NCBI RefSeq assembly: GCF_002871795.1
Contig: NZ_PNHL01000003.1
Span: forward strand, 218,456-282,455
Reading direction: 5' to 3'
DNA: 64,000 nucleotides
Source of the DNA: Brachybacterium sp. UMB0905
GTDB lineage: Bacteria > Actinomycetota > Actinomycetes > Actinomycetales > Dermabacteraceae
The first letter of the stretch is position 1, and the number at the start of each line of letters is the position of its first letter. This document shows positions 52,053-60,144 of this stretch, in pieces. Below the pieces are notes generated by a model, which saw only the letters and a list, made by a program, of their open reading frames with translations, was not told the origin of the DNA and searched no databases. A program made the translations under genes and the position numbers.

Positions 52053-52089
52053 AAGCGCCCGCCGACCTGGTGGAGGTTGGCGGGCGCTT
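52053..52089. terminator. Bidirectional hairpin terminator
   Basis: AAGCGCCCGCC and GGCGGGCGCTT are perfect 11-bp arms; ACCT/AGGT may extend pairing inside. It separates the HNH gene from the convergent small-gene cluster. Confidence 0.8.
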
Positions 52090-52096
52090 GCGGGGG

Positions 52097-52282
52097 TTAT
52101 TGCTGGTCGCGTTCTCGGCGTTGCTGGAGGATTCGCATTGCCATGGCGCGTGATAGGCCGCTGGCTGTGGTGATTTCCTCCCAGGTGTGCCCTGCGTCGC
52201 GCGCGTCTTGGATGGCTGTTTCTCGGTCAGTGTTGAGCTCGCGCCACATGGCTAGTCGTACGAGGGGGTCCATGTGGGGCAT
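52097..52282 (-). CDS. Small helix-turn-helix-like phage protein
   Basis: The 61-residue protein contains AIQDARDAGHTWEEITTASG and LSRAMAMRILQQRR, a two-helix pattern like sigma70 region 4 or a HTH. It lies at the end of a leftward cluster, 1 bp after the previous gene's stop. Function unknown. Confidence 0.65.
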   Translation of the reverse strand: MPHMDPLVRLAMWRELNTDRETAIQDARDAGHTWEEITTASGLSRAMAMRILQQRRERDQQ

Positions 52283-52283
52283 G

Positions 52284-52403
52284 CTAGTCGTCCTGCTGGT
52301 CGTCCCGCTGGTGTTTGGGGTGTGTCAGTTCTTCTAGGGCGATGGTGATGCCGTCGATGATGCCTGCTGTGATTTCGCGGATGATGCTGCGGAGTGTGGT
52401 CAC
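52284..52403 (-). CDS. 39-residue amphipathic phage peptide
   Basis: GTG start in a GTGA overlap with the upstream gene; the product begins VTTLRSIIREITAGIIDGIT, an amphipathic helix, and ends with a His/Gln/Asp-rich tail. Unknown. Confidence 0.5.
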   Translation of the reverse strand: MTTLRSIIREITAGIIDGITIALEELTHPKHQRDDQQDD

Positions 52404-52711
52404 GGGCTCACCTGTTCGATCTCGGCCCATGACTGGGTTGAGTCACCGAGCCGGTCGCACTGCCACGGCTGGGTGCGGCGGTAGCCGTGGGCGGTGAGGA
52501 TGTCGTCGGCTTCGTCGATGTCCCACTGGCCGGGGTCGATGACCTCGCCGGTCTCCTCGTCGATCTCGCGGTCCTCGATGGTGGGATTCTCGGCGGGGAG
52601 CCATGCGAAGTGATCGCCCTCCCCGTCCTCGAACATCTCGAAAATGTCCACGCCGTGGGTGTCGTAGAGGGCGTCGAGTCTGGTGGCGGCGGTTGCGATG
52701 AGCTTGCTCAT
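52400..52711 (-). CDS. Acidic hypothetical phage protein
   Basis: The 103-residue protein is strongly acidic (EMFEDGEGDHFAWLP, DREIDEETGEVIDPGQWDID), with a Trp-rich end. An acidic small protein in a phage early cluster could be a nucleic-acid mimic; that is speculation. ATG 52711 follows an AAAGGA sequence. Confidence 0.7.
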   Translation of the reverse strand: MSKLIATAATRLDALYDTHGVDIFEMFEDGEGDHFAWLPAENPTIEDREIDEETGEVIDPGQWDIDEADDILTAHGYRRTQPWQCDRLGDSTQSWAEIEQVSP

Positions 52712-52784
52712 GATCGTGGTCCTTTCTGGTGGGGCGGGGCGCTGGTGACCCCGCCCCGGTAGGTTGGTTAGGCGGCGGTGTGGT

Positions 52785-52910
52785 TCACCGGCTGTCCTTT
52801 TTGTGGGTGGGGGTGCGGCCGAGGGTGATTCGGATGGCGTGGCGGTACAGCTCTGCGGCGGGGGCGATGGGGGTTCCGGCGTGGCGGGGGCGGTAGTCGG
52901 TGGTGCTCAT
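52785..52910 (-). CDS. 41-residue basic peptide, relative of 40883-40996
   Basis: ATG 52910 is preceded by AAGGAAGGA. The product contains RPRHAGTPIAPAAELYRHAI and ends RTPTHKKDSR, resembling the end of the 37-residue peptide at 40883-40996. First gene of the leftward cluster. Confidence 0.6.
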   Translation of the reverse strand: MSTTDYRPRHAGTPIAPAAELYRHAIRITLGRTPTHKKDSR

Positions 52911-53131
52911 TGGGGGGTCCTTCCTTGGTGATCCGTGATGGGTGGTGGTGCGCCGGGGGTGTGGGCCACTCTCCCTGTGGTGACCTCTACGCCCTTCCGG
53001 CGATGCCTAGATCCTAGACCCTCTACGGCGGGCCGTCAACTCCGCTACCGCTTGCGTTGCCCGCCCGCCTATGTCTATCCTATAGGCACCTCCTAGTGCG
53101 AGGCTAGGGCATCTACAGAAGGGGGAGCGCG
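52911..53131. promoter_or_regulatory. Divergent promoter region between leftward small genes and the PAPS-reductase-like operon
   Basis: A possible sigma70-like promoter for the rightward genes is TTGCGT-N18-TATCCT (about 53062-53091). CCTATAGG at 53089-53096 and CTAGG/CCTAG words recur across the gap. No gene is seen. Confidence 0.4.
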
Positions 53132-53461
53132 ATGCTCACCGGCGACACGCTTTTCGACCAGTTCGAGGACTACACCACCGATCTCGCCATGGAGGTCGGG
53201 CTACGCGGCCTCATCGACACCCTGGAAGTCCTGCAGGAGTGGTACCGCGAGGCGGGCCGCGCCGAGGGGCTCAGCGTGGATGATGCGGAGCGGCTCGCGA
53301 TGCGCATCGCTGAGCACATCGCTGACATGCTCGGCATGCACTTTCATGATTTCGCGACCGGTGCGCACGACTGGTGCATCCTCGTGGGCGGCCGTACTGA
53401 GCCTGCTGCCGTCGCCGGGTACGCGCGGGCGAAGGCTCGCGAGCTGGGGATGGAGCTGTGA
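53132..53461 (+). CDS. Hypothetical phage protein
   Basis: The 109-residue acidic helical protein (LFDQFEDYTTDLAMEVGLRG, then RLAMRIAEHIADMLGMHFHD) contains several His/Asp residues that could bind metal. It is first in the operon leading to the PAPS-reductase-like gene. No family recognised. Confidence 0.7.
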   Translation: MLTGDTLFDQFEDYTTDLAMEVGLRGLIDTLEVLQEWYREAGRAEGLSVDDAERLAMRIAEHIADMLGMHFHDFATGAHDWCILVGGRTEPAAVAGYARAKARELGMEL

Positions 53462-53520
53462 TGATCCACGCGCCCGGGCACCCCGCTGGGGTTCTCATCA
53501 TCGATGGGAGAGATCAGTGA
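53461..53520 (+). CDS. Very small ORF between two operon genes
   Basis: A 19-residue frame (IHAPGHPAGVLIIDGRDQ after Met) exactly fills the gap between its neighbours, with ATGATG at the start and GTGA at the end. It may only serve translational coupling. Confidence 0.3.
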   Translation: MIHAPGHPAGVLIIDGRDQ

Positions 53521-54236
53521 CCACCATCGTCAAGGGGCAGCCGCTGTCCGCAGAGGTCAGGCAGCGGCTCGCCGCTGAGGGTCGGCCCGTCCTGGTCGCT
53601 TTCAGTGGTGGGAAAGATGCCATCGCGTGCACGCTTGCGCTCATCGAAGCGGGGGTAGATGTGCGCCTAGCGCACTTGTATCTGATCCCCGGCCGGGAGC
53701 CGGGGACCACACTGGAGTTCGTAGAAGAAGGGCTCTCATACGCCGAGGGCAAGCTCGGTATGAGGGTGCACCGGTACCCACACCCATCCCTCTACCGGAT
53801 GCTGAACGCGCTGATATTCCAGCCGCCCGAGCGGTGCGCCATCATCGAAGCAGCCGACCTGCCGATACCTACTTATGAAGAGATCTGGCAGGTCATCCGC
53901 ATGGACCTAGGGCTAGACCCTGACACATGGGTCGCCGATGGGGTGCGGGCAGCGGACTCCCCGTACCGTCGCGCTGCGCTCGTCACGCACGGCGTGATGA
54001 AGCCGAGCACCGGGAAGGTCTCCCCGATCCACGATTGGGTGAAGGCGGAATGGTCCGCATGTCTGGACCGTCACGGATGGCAGCTACCGCCCGATTACGA
54101 GATGTTCGGCCGGTCTTTCGATGGGATTGATCGGAGGTTCCTTGAGCCGATGCGTGCGCACCGGCCGCGGGACTATCAGCGAGTGCTCGATTGGTTCCCG
54201 CTGGCAGAGATGGAGTTGGTTCGCCATGGCGTTTGA
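53517..54236 (+). CDS. PAPS-reductase-like PP-loop protein
   Basis: GTG 53517 gives 239 residues. The PP-loop ATP-pyrophosphatase motif VLVAFSGGKDAIACTLALIE (SGGKD at 30-34) is intact, followed by AHLYLIPGREPGTTLEFVEE and a C-terminal RRAALVTHGVM segment. The C-terminal cysteine motif of true PAPS reductase is not seen; one Cys lies in QPPERCAIIEAAD. Phage relatives are grouped as PAPS reductase-like or DndC-like; a role in nucleobase or DNA modification is possible but unproven. No dndB, dndD or dndE genes are nearby. Confidence 0.8.
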   Translation: MTTIVKGQPLSAEVRQRLAAEGRPVLVAFSGGKDAIACTLALIEAGVDVRLAHLYLIPGREPGTTLEFVEEGLSYAEGKLGMRVHRYPHPSLYRMLNALIFQPPERCAIIEAADLPIPTYEEIWQVIRMDLGLDPDTWVADGVRAADSPYRRAALVTHGVMKPSTGKVSPIHDWVKAEWSACLDRHGWQLPPDYEMFGRSFDGIDRRFLEPMRAHRPRDYQRVLDWFPLAEMELVRHGV

Positions 54237-54573
54237 GTTCAAGGGGGCCGGGTTCGGTACCGGCGGCGGGTTCAAGATCAGCGGCGACTCGCCATCGCCG
54301 ATTGATGGTGTCCAGTACTCCGACAACGCCGAGGTCGACTCGGCAGCCGAACTACACGCGCTTGAATCCGCGTACATCCAGCGCCGCAAGGCGGAGGATA
54401 AGCGGAAACGTGACGCCACCGACTCCGAATACTGGTTCGCCGTGTGCTTCGAGTCGCGGGCCGAGAAAGAAGCGTTCCTGCATGCCATCGGAGCTAAGAA
54501 GCGGCTCCATGGTGACAAGTATCTTCGCGGCCGGGATCTCGCCCGGCTGCTGAACATCGATATGAAGGAATGA
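54226..54573 (+). CDS. Hypothetical protein coupled to the PAPS-reductase-like gene
   Basis: ATG 54226 overlaps the upstream gene by 11 bp. The 115-residue protein starts with a Gly-rich segment (FKGAGFGTGGGFKISGDSPS) and ends YWFAVCFESRAEKEAFLHAI plus KRLHGDKYLRGRDLARLLNI, a pattern suggesting a small binding domain. The tight overlap argues that the two act together. Confidence 0.7.
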   Translation: MAFEFKGAGFGTGGGFKISGDSPSPIDGVQYSDNAEVDSAAELHALESAYIQRRKAEDKRKRDATDSEYWFAVCFESRAEKEAFLHAIGAKKRLHGDKYLRGRDLARLLNIDMKE

Positions 54574-54575
54574 CT

Positions 54576-54701
54576 ATGCGTCGCGCTCTGGCATCAGCTC
54601 TGAATTACACCAAGACCACTCGCGGAGGTACGACTACGCGGAGCATCCGTGTTGGACGGACATCCGCGAGCCTCTCGCGATCGTCATCGTCGGGTTCGTG
54701 A
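54576..54701 (+). CDS. Doubtful 41-residue ORF
   Basis: An ATG 2 bp after the previous stop opens a Ser/Thr/Arg-rich frame (RRALASALNYTKTTRGGTTT). A different frame of the same DNA reads YDYAEHPCWTDIREPLAIVI, with a membrane-like segment but no start codon. Which, if either, is used is unclear. Confidence 0.3.
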   Translation: MRRALASALNYTKTTRGGTTTRSIRVGRTSASLSRSSSSGS

Positions 54702-54722
54702 CAACGTTAGGGGTGAGTATCA

Positions 54723-55175
54723 ATGGCAGGCCGTGGACCAGCACCTAAGGATCCCTCTAAGAGGGTGCGCCGGAACACTGACGCTACCCCGACGACGATT
54801 CTTCGTTTCGAGGAAGCAGAGCAGCCGGACCTCCCGGACTCCATGCCCTGGCCCGATGAAACCCGGGAATGGTGGGCGATGTGGCGAGACTCCCCACAAG
54901 CGGAGCACTTCGGGTCCACCGACTGGGCGTTCCTCCTGGACACCGCGATTCTCCACGCGATGCTGTGGGGGAATGGGGACACCAGCGCGCTACCCGAGCT
55001 GCGGATCCGGGTCGCAAAGTTCGGGGCAACCCCCGAAGACCGCGCGCGTCTGCGCATGCAGTTCGCGGACGCGGACGCGGCGGACTCGAAGCGGCCCACG
55101 AAGACGAGTTCCGCCCGTGAACGGCGGGCGAAGATCAGCGTCATCAGCCCGGCGCAAAAAGCATCGGGAGAATAG
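54723..55175 (+). CDS. Terminase small subunit (P27-like)
   Basis: The 150-residue protein begins MAGRGPAPKDPSKRVRRN, the usual basic start of P27-type small terminases, followed by a helical domain (ETREWWAMWRDSPQAEHFG, DWAFLLDTAILHAMLWG) and a basic tail. It recognises packaging sites for the large subunit, which starts 21 bp later. Confidence 0.88.
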   Translation: MAGRGPAPKDPSKRVRRNTDATPTTILRFEEAEQPDLPDSMPWPDETREWWAMWRDSPQAEHFGSTDWAFLLDTAILHAMLWGNGDTSALPELRIRVAKFGATPEDRARLRMQFADADAADSKRPTKTSSARERRAKISVISPAQKASGE

Positions 55176-55196
55176 CTAGTGAAGGGATGACCGTGG

Positions 55197-56861
55197 ATGC
55201 CATGGAAACCCCTCGAAGGTGACCTTTTCCCATCTCTCGGATGGCAGGTCATCGACTGGATCACCGAGAACCTGGCCCAGCCCGACGCTGGACTAGAGCC
55301 CGGCCCGTTCCTGCTGTACCCCGAGCAGGAAGAGTTCGTACTGAACTTCTACCGGATCAACCCCGACACGGGACGACGCACCTACCGGCGCGGCGTCCTC
55401 TCGCGGCCTCGCGGCTGGGGCAAGTCCCCTTTCGCTGCCGCGCTCATGGCCGTTGAGGGCCTCGGACCTGTCATATTCGATGGGTGGGACGCTGACGGGC
55501 AGCCCGTCGGTAAGCCGTGGTCTGAGGTGCGAACACCACTGGTGCAGGTTGCGGCGACATCCGAGACGCAGACCAGGAACACGTTCTCTGCGCTGCAGGA
55601 GATGATGGAAGGCCCCGTGGTGGACAACTACCGGGGTGTGGAGATCTTGGGTGACCGGATCAATCTGCCATCGGGCCGGATGGAGATGGTCACCACTTCG
55701 GCACGCACCATTAAGGGTGCTCGCGCAGACTTTTGTGTCCTCGATCAGACCGAGGAATGGGTTTCGTCGAATGGTGGGCAGCGGCTCCATCAGGTGATTG
55801 ACGCGAATACGGCGAAGCGTGGGGGTGCGTACCTGGAGACGCCTAACGCGTTTATTCCGGGTGAGAACTCGGTGGCTGAGGAGTCAGCGAGCTACTGGTC
55901 GATGATCCAGGAGGGCAAGGCGGTCGCCGATGGCCTCTACTACGATCACCGTGAAGCGCCGGGCGACACGGACGTCACTGACCGGGAGTCCCTAACTCTC
56001 GGCCTGCGGATCGCTTATGGGGACGCTTCCCAGCACCCTGATGGGTGCCTGATCCATGACCCTGCATGCCCGCCTGGTCACGCGGACCTAGAGGCTCGCA
56101 TTCAATCGTTCTGGGACCTCACGAAAGACCCTCAGGTCGCGCGCGCCGACTACCTGAACCAGGTGGTCGCCGCGTCGGATTCGTGGATGACCAGGCCCGA
56201 GCTAACCGCCGTCGTGGACGTAGAGAAAATTGTCTCTCCGGATGACCCGATCACTGTCGGTTTCGATGGGTCCCGCGGCCGCGCTAAGGGCATAGCGGAC
56301 GCTACAGCGCTGATCGGGTGTCGTGTCTCCGACGCTCACCTGTTCGTCTTGGATGTGTGGGAGCAGCCGCGAAACGCGACGGACTGGTACGTGCCGGTTG
56401 CTGAGGTCGATGCGCGGGTGCGTGAAGTGTTTGAGCAGTACACGGTGGTCGGGTTCTACGCGGATCCGAACGGGTGGACATCTCAGGTATCGGAGTGGGA
56501 AGCGAAGTACGGGAAGAAACTCCGTGTCCACGCGAAGCGCGACGCCCCTATGAGCTACTGGCCGAAAGGTAAGGACGGTAACGTGCCGCGGCTCTTGGAA
56601 GAGCTGCGCTCCGCCATCGTCAACGGGGACTGTTCCCTCGATGGTTCCACTGTTCTCATCCGGCACATGTTGAACGCGCGCCGCCGACGCACTCGATCCG
56701 GTTACCTGCTGTACAAGTCGTATCCCGATTCGCCAGACAAGATCGATGCCGCCTACGCCGCGGTTATGGCGTGGAAAGCTAGATTGGATGCCGTATCAGC
56801 TGGAGCGGGTAGAGCACGTAGGCAAATCCCTGCGAGACGGAGAACGGCGGTGATTAGATGA
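55197..56861 (+). CDS. Terminase large subunit
   Basis: The 554-residue packaging motor has an N-terminal ATPase with Walker A RPRGWGKS (70-77) and Walker B FCVLDQTEEW (about 178-187), and a C-terminal RNase H-like nuclease with VGFDGSRGR (first Asp) and later AYAAVMAW near the end. It is of the actinophage type in which the P-loop reads GWGKS. It overlaps the portal gene by ATGA. Confidence 0.95.
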   Translation: MPWKPLEGDLFPSLGWQVIDWITENLAQPDAGLEPGPFLLYPEQEEFVLNFYRINPDTGRRTYRRGVLSRPRGWGKSPFAAALMAVEGLGPVIFDGWDADGQPVGKPWSEVRTPLVQVAATSETQTRNTFSALQEMMEGPVVDNYRGVEILGDRINLPSGRMEMVTTSARTIKGARADFCVLDQTEEWVSSNGGQRLHQVIDANTAKRGGAYLETPNAFIPGENSVAEESASYWSMIQEGKAVADGLYYDHREAPGDTDVTDRESLTLGLRIAYGDASQHPDGCLIHDPACPPGHADLEARIQSFWDLTKDPQVARADYLNQVVAASDSWMTRPELTAVVDVEKIVSPDDPITVGFDGSRGRAKGIADATALIGCRVSDAHLFVLDVWEQPRNATDWYVPVAEVDARVREVFEQYTVVGFYADPNGWTSQVSEWEAKYGKKLRVHAKRDAPMSYWPKGKDGNVPRLLEELRSAIVNGDCSLDGSTVLIRHMLNARRRRTRSGYLLYKSYPDSPDKIDAAYAAVMAWKARLDAVSAGAGRARRQIPARRRTAVIR

Positions 56862-58348
56862 TGCTCGGTATCGGCCCCGGCCCCATGGTGGATGTTTCCC
56901 ATGAACCGGCCCGTATCGTGAACATCCCCCGCATCGCTGAACTTAGCGACGACGAGAACCATGACATCGCACTGATGTGCGAGCAGCTCCGCCGGGTAGC
57001 GGATAGGAACCGGGAACGGTTCGTGTTCTACAACGCCGAGCAAGCGTTCGTGAACATGGGAATGGCAATCCCGCCGGAGTTCGAGAAGTACGCGTCTGTT
57101 CTCGGGTGGAACGCGACCGCTGTGGACGCTCTCGCGCGCCGAATCCAGCTGGACGGGTTCGCGCTCCCCGGGGCAGTTGACCGGTGGCAGGACCTCGACC
57201 CGCAGTTCCGCCGCACCGGCTTCTACCAGCAGCACAAGATGTGTGTCCAGTCCATGCTGATCTACGGGGTTGCGTTCATGGGGGCTGTGAAGTCCCCTGA
57301 CGGGGTGCAGGTGCAAGCGTATTCCGCGCGGGACGCTACCGGGCTATGGGACACCGCCCGGCCGGGACGGCTCCGTGTGGGGCTCGCTGTGCAGCAGTGG
57401 GGTCATTTCGGCGCGCAGTCCGTGACCGTGTTCTATCCCGGGCAGATCATCCAGTTGGACCGGCCGACGCTCGGAGCGAACTGGGAGGTCCGCCGCTACC
57501 AGCACCTGCCGGGCCGTGTCACGTTCCACCCGTTCAGGTTCCTCCCCCAGCTAGACAAACCCTGGGGGCAGTCCCGGATCACCCGACCGATGATGACGTA
57601 CACCCGATCCGGAGCACGCACGTTCCTGCGCGGTGAGATGAACGGTGAGGTGTACGGGTACCCGCAGCTGTATGGCGTGAACACTCCGCCCGATGTGGCG
57701 GAGCAGTTCAAATCGGGGATGGCGCGGTTCTTCGCTCTGGACTATGAGCGCGACGAAGATGGTGCACCGGTCGAGGGTGCGCCGGAGTCGAAGATCGGTC
57801 AGGTTCAGATTGGGTCGCAGCAGCCCCACATGGAGCAGCTGCGGATGACCGCGATGATGTTCGCGGCCGAATCGCAGCTGTCCCCGGACAAGCTTGGAGT
57901 CATCCACGATAACCCGTCATCGGCGGACGCTATCGACCGCGCTGATGGGGAATTGAACGACCTCGCCGACGAGGCTGGGCGTGACCTCAGCATCCCGACG
58001 GTGGACCTGGTACATGACCTGTGGCTCATGGACCGAAACAGCACCCGGCTCCCTGAAGAGCTGGAGGCGCTAGCCACGGATCTACGGGACCCGGCGATGA
58101 CCACCAGGTACTCGCAGCGGATGGCACTGGCGTCCCTCGTGAACGCGGGCGCAGTCATCCCCGGGGAGGTCGTGACGTACGAGGCCGCAGGGTACTCACG
58201 GACCACCGCTACGCGTCTCGCTGAGGCGTACCGGATAGCGGAGCGCCGTAAGGCACAGCAGGCCATCGCTGAGCAGGCACTAGCGGCCCGTCAACACCCG
58301 CAGGTCGCACCCCTGATCGCGGCACGTAAGGCAGGCGATGAGGTGTGA
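56858..58348 (+). CDS. Portal protein
   Basis: The 496-residue protein is of the SPP1/gp6-like portal family: AFVNMGMAIPPEFEKYASVL and RRIQLDGFALPGAVD in the N-terminal wing, GEMNGEVYGYPQLYGVN in the middle, FAAESQLSPDKLGVIHDNPS and a helical clip/crown ending AARKAGDEV. It forms the dodecameric ring through which DNA is packaged. Between terminase and MuF genes, as expected. Confidence 0.93.
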   Translation: MMLGIGPGPMVDVSHEPARIVNIPRIAELSDDENHDIALMCEQLRRVADRNRERFVFYNAEQAFVNMGMAIPPEFEKYASVLGWNATAVDALARRIQLDGFALPGAVDRWQDLDPQFRRTGFYQQHKMCVQSMLIYGVAFMGAVKSPDGVQVQAYSARDATGLWDTARPGRLRVGLAVQQWGHFGAQSVTVFYPGQIIQLDRPTLGANWEVRRYQHLPGRVTFHPFRFLPQLDKPWGQSRITRPMMTYTRSGARTFLRGEMNGEVYGYPQLYGVNTPPDVAEQFKSGMARFFALDYERDEDGAPVEGAPESKIGQVQIGSQQPHMEQLRMTAMMFAAESQLSPDKLGVIHDNPSSADAIDRADGELNDLADEAGRDLSIPTVDLVHDLWLMDRNSTRLPEELEALATDLRDPAMTTRYSQRMALASLVNAGAVIPGEVVTYEAAGYSRTTATRLAEAYRIAERRKAQQAIAEQALAARQHPQVAPLIAARKAGDEV

Positions 58349-59145
58349 CCTGGGATGCGTTCAAGCGGTGGGGCCGGGATGTTGACGACATCTCCGATGC
58401 CGCAGCGCACTCCACCGTCCTGTTGATGCAAAGCGCACCCGACACCCCTGACGTTTTCGACTTCGTCGCGGAATCTGCGCCGGTGGTCCTGTCGTCCTAT
58501 GCGCTCGCGTCGCAGGACGCGGCGATGGGGTATGTGCGGGATGCGCAGCGTGGCGCGGGCTTAGCACCATCCCTGTTCGAGCCCGTTCCCGCTGCCATCA
58601 CGTCGGTGGCGCTAGAGCCGGTCCTGAAATGGGCTCTCACCGATGTGGTGTTCCCTCTCGTGGCGGATGAGGTGGTGCCCCGCCTTGTGCAAGGCACTAC
58701 CCGTCTGGTCTCGAACGTGGGACGTGAGACGGTGCAACAGAGCGTCGGGCAAATCGATGGGGTGTACGGGCGTCGCGTACCGCGAGACAACGCCTGTGCG
58801 TGGTGCCGGTTCATGTCAGCTACACAGCACTGGGATGGGGAATGGCCAGACTCCGCATACCACGGGAACTGCCGGTGCCGCCCCATCATCATGTCTCCAG
58901 GCTGGGATATCCCCGATGAAGTAGAAGGCCTGTGGGACGACTACGAACATCAAACACTCGACGCCGAGCAGTGGGCACGGAAAGAACAGACCCGGCTCGA
59001 CAATGAACTATGGGCGCGAGCCTCAGCCGCGGGTGGTTCTCTATCTGCCCAGAAACGCAGGCACGGCTCACTGCGACGCAGGGAACTACCGACCCTGCAA
59101 CAACTAACCCTCTCGCGGCTGCGAGAGAAATACGGGGCACGCTAA
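58345..59145 (+). CDS. MuF-like minor head protein
   Basis: GTG start in a GTGA overlap with the portal gene; 266 residues. The MuF motif is visible as NACAWCRFMSATQ followed by YHGNCRCRPI, with a metal-binding Cys/His set. The N-terminal half is helical. It is injected or placed near the portal in related phages. The C-terminus is very basic (RRHGSLRRRELP). Confidence 0.9.
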   Translation: MTWDAFKRWGRDVDDISDAAAHSTVLLMQSAPDTPDVFDFVAESAPVVLSSYALASQDAAMGYVRDAQRGAGLAPSLFEPVPAAITSVALEPVLKWALTDVVFPLVADEVVPRLVQGTTRLVSNVGRETVQQSVGQIDGVYGRRVPRDNACAWCRFMSATQHWDGEWPDSAYHGNCRCRPIIMSPGWDIPDEVEGLWDDYEHQTLDAEQWARKEQTRLDNELWARASAAGGSLSAQKRRHGSLRRRELPTLQQLTLSRLREKYGAR

Positions 59146-59181
59146 CCCCCGTGTGCGACACACAACCGAAAGGAATCCGCG

Positions 59182-59727
59182 ATGGATACTGGACTGCTGA
59201 ACTTCCTCCAGGGCACCGGGGCGCTCATGTTTGCTGACACCCCCGATGACGGCACCGGCCCCACCAGCGACGATACCCCTGACACTGACAAGACCCCGGC
59301 TAGCGATGATGAACCGCTCGGAGAGCCGGGCCTGAAGGCACTCAGGGCAGAACGGCAGCGCGCAGCACAGATGAAGAAGCGCGCTGAAGACGCCGAAGCG
59401 CGACTCAAGGACATTGAGGACGCCGAGAAGACCGAGCTGCAGCGGGCGCAGGAGCGCATCGCCGAGCTCGAACAGACCACCAAGGCTTACGAGGCCGAGA
59501 AGACCCGCGCCCAGCTGCGCGCGTCGGTCTTGGCCTCGAAGAACGTGCCCAGCGAGTGGGCTGATTTCGTCACAGGCGACACTGAGGACGAAATGAACGC
59601 CGTGGCAGACAGGATCATTCAGAACCTCAACCGCGACGCACAGGGGCCCTACCTTCGACCCACTAGCGGAACTCCCGGAGGGTCACTAGAGGCAGGCCGC
59701 GAAGCCGCGAAGAACTTCCGCCCCTGA
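59182..59727 (+). CDS. Capsid scaffolding protein
   Basis: The 181-residue acidic protein has an Asp/Thr/Pro-rich disordered start, then a coiled coil (LRAERQRAAQMKKRAEDAEA, TELQRAQERIAELEQTT), then a short C-terminal domain (VPSEWADFVTGDTEDEMNAV) that would bind the capsid protein. Length and location between MuF and capsid genes fit a scaffold. Confidence 0.88.
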   Translation: MDTGLLNFLQGTGALMFADTPDDGTGPTSDDTPDTDKTPASDDEPLGEPGLKALRAERQRAAQMKKRAEDAEARLKDIEDAEKTELQRAQERIAELEQTTKAYEAEKTRAQLRASVLASKNVPSEWADFVTGDTEDEMNAVADRIIQNLNRDAQGPYLRPTSGTPGGSLEAGREAAKNFRP

Positions 59728-59761
59728 ACAACCCCACATCTCATAGGAAGGGCCACATCTG

Positions 59762-60142
59762 ATGGCTATCAAGGAAGAAACCCTGGGGGGCACGCCCAGC
59801 CGTAAGGCCCTGGCATCCCTCCTTGGGCTCGACACTGCAACCACTTTCAAGGCCACCGCCGACGTTAAGGACGGGACCGTGCCCGCACTGTCCCCCGTCG
59901 TTATCGCCGCGGATGGCACCGCCACTATCTACACCGCAGATGAGGCGTCCCCCGTGATCGGTGAGACCGATCAGGTGGGGTTCACGGTCTCCGACCGTGT
60001 GACCGACGCTGAGGGTGCCCTGAACGTGGCCGTGATGCGGCAGGCGCATGTGCGCCGCTCCCGCCTCTCCCTGGCCGCTCAGGCAGTCCTCACCGCCGCC
60101 CCCGCGGCCGCGCTGACCCACATCATCGTCGAGGAGGCCTGA
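59762..60142 (+). CDS. Head decoration protein
   Basis: The 126-residue protein resembles lambda gpD-type decoration proteins: KDGTVPALSPVVIAADGTAT and GETDQVGFTVSDRV beta segments, ending in AAPAAALTHIIVEEA. It sits directly before the major capsid gene. Confidence 0.8.
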   Translation: MAIKEETLGGTPSRKALASLLGLDTATTFKATADVKDGTVPALSPVVIAADGTATIYTADEASPVIGETDQVGFTVSDRVTDAEGALNVAVMRQAHVRRSRLSLAAQAVLTAAPAAALTHIIVEEA

Positions 60143-60144
60143 CC

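Noticed and set aside
53517..54236. Dnd/Ssp phosphorothioation system
   Set aside because: Only one PP-loop gene is present; no cysteine desulfurase, DndB, DndD or DndE partner is seen.
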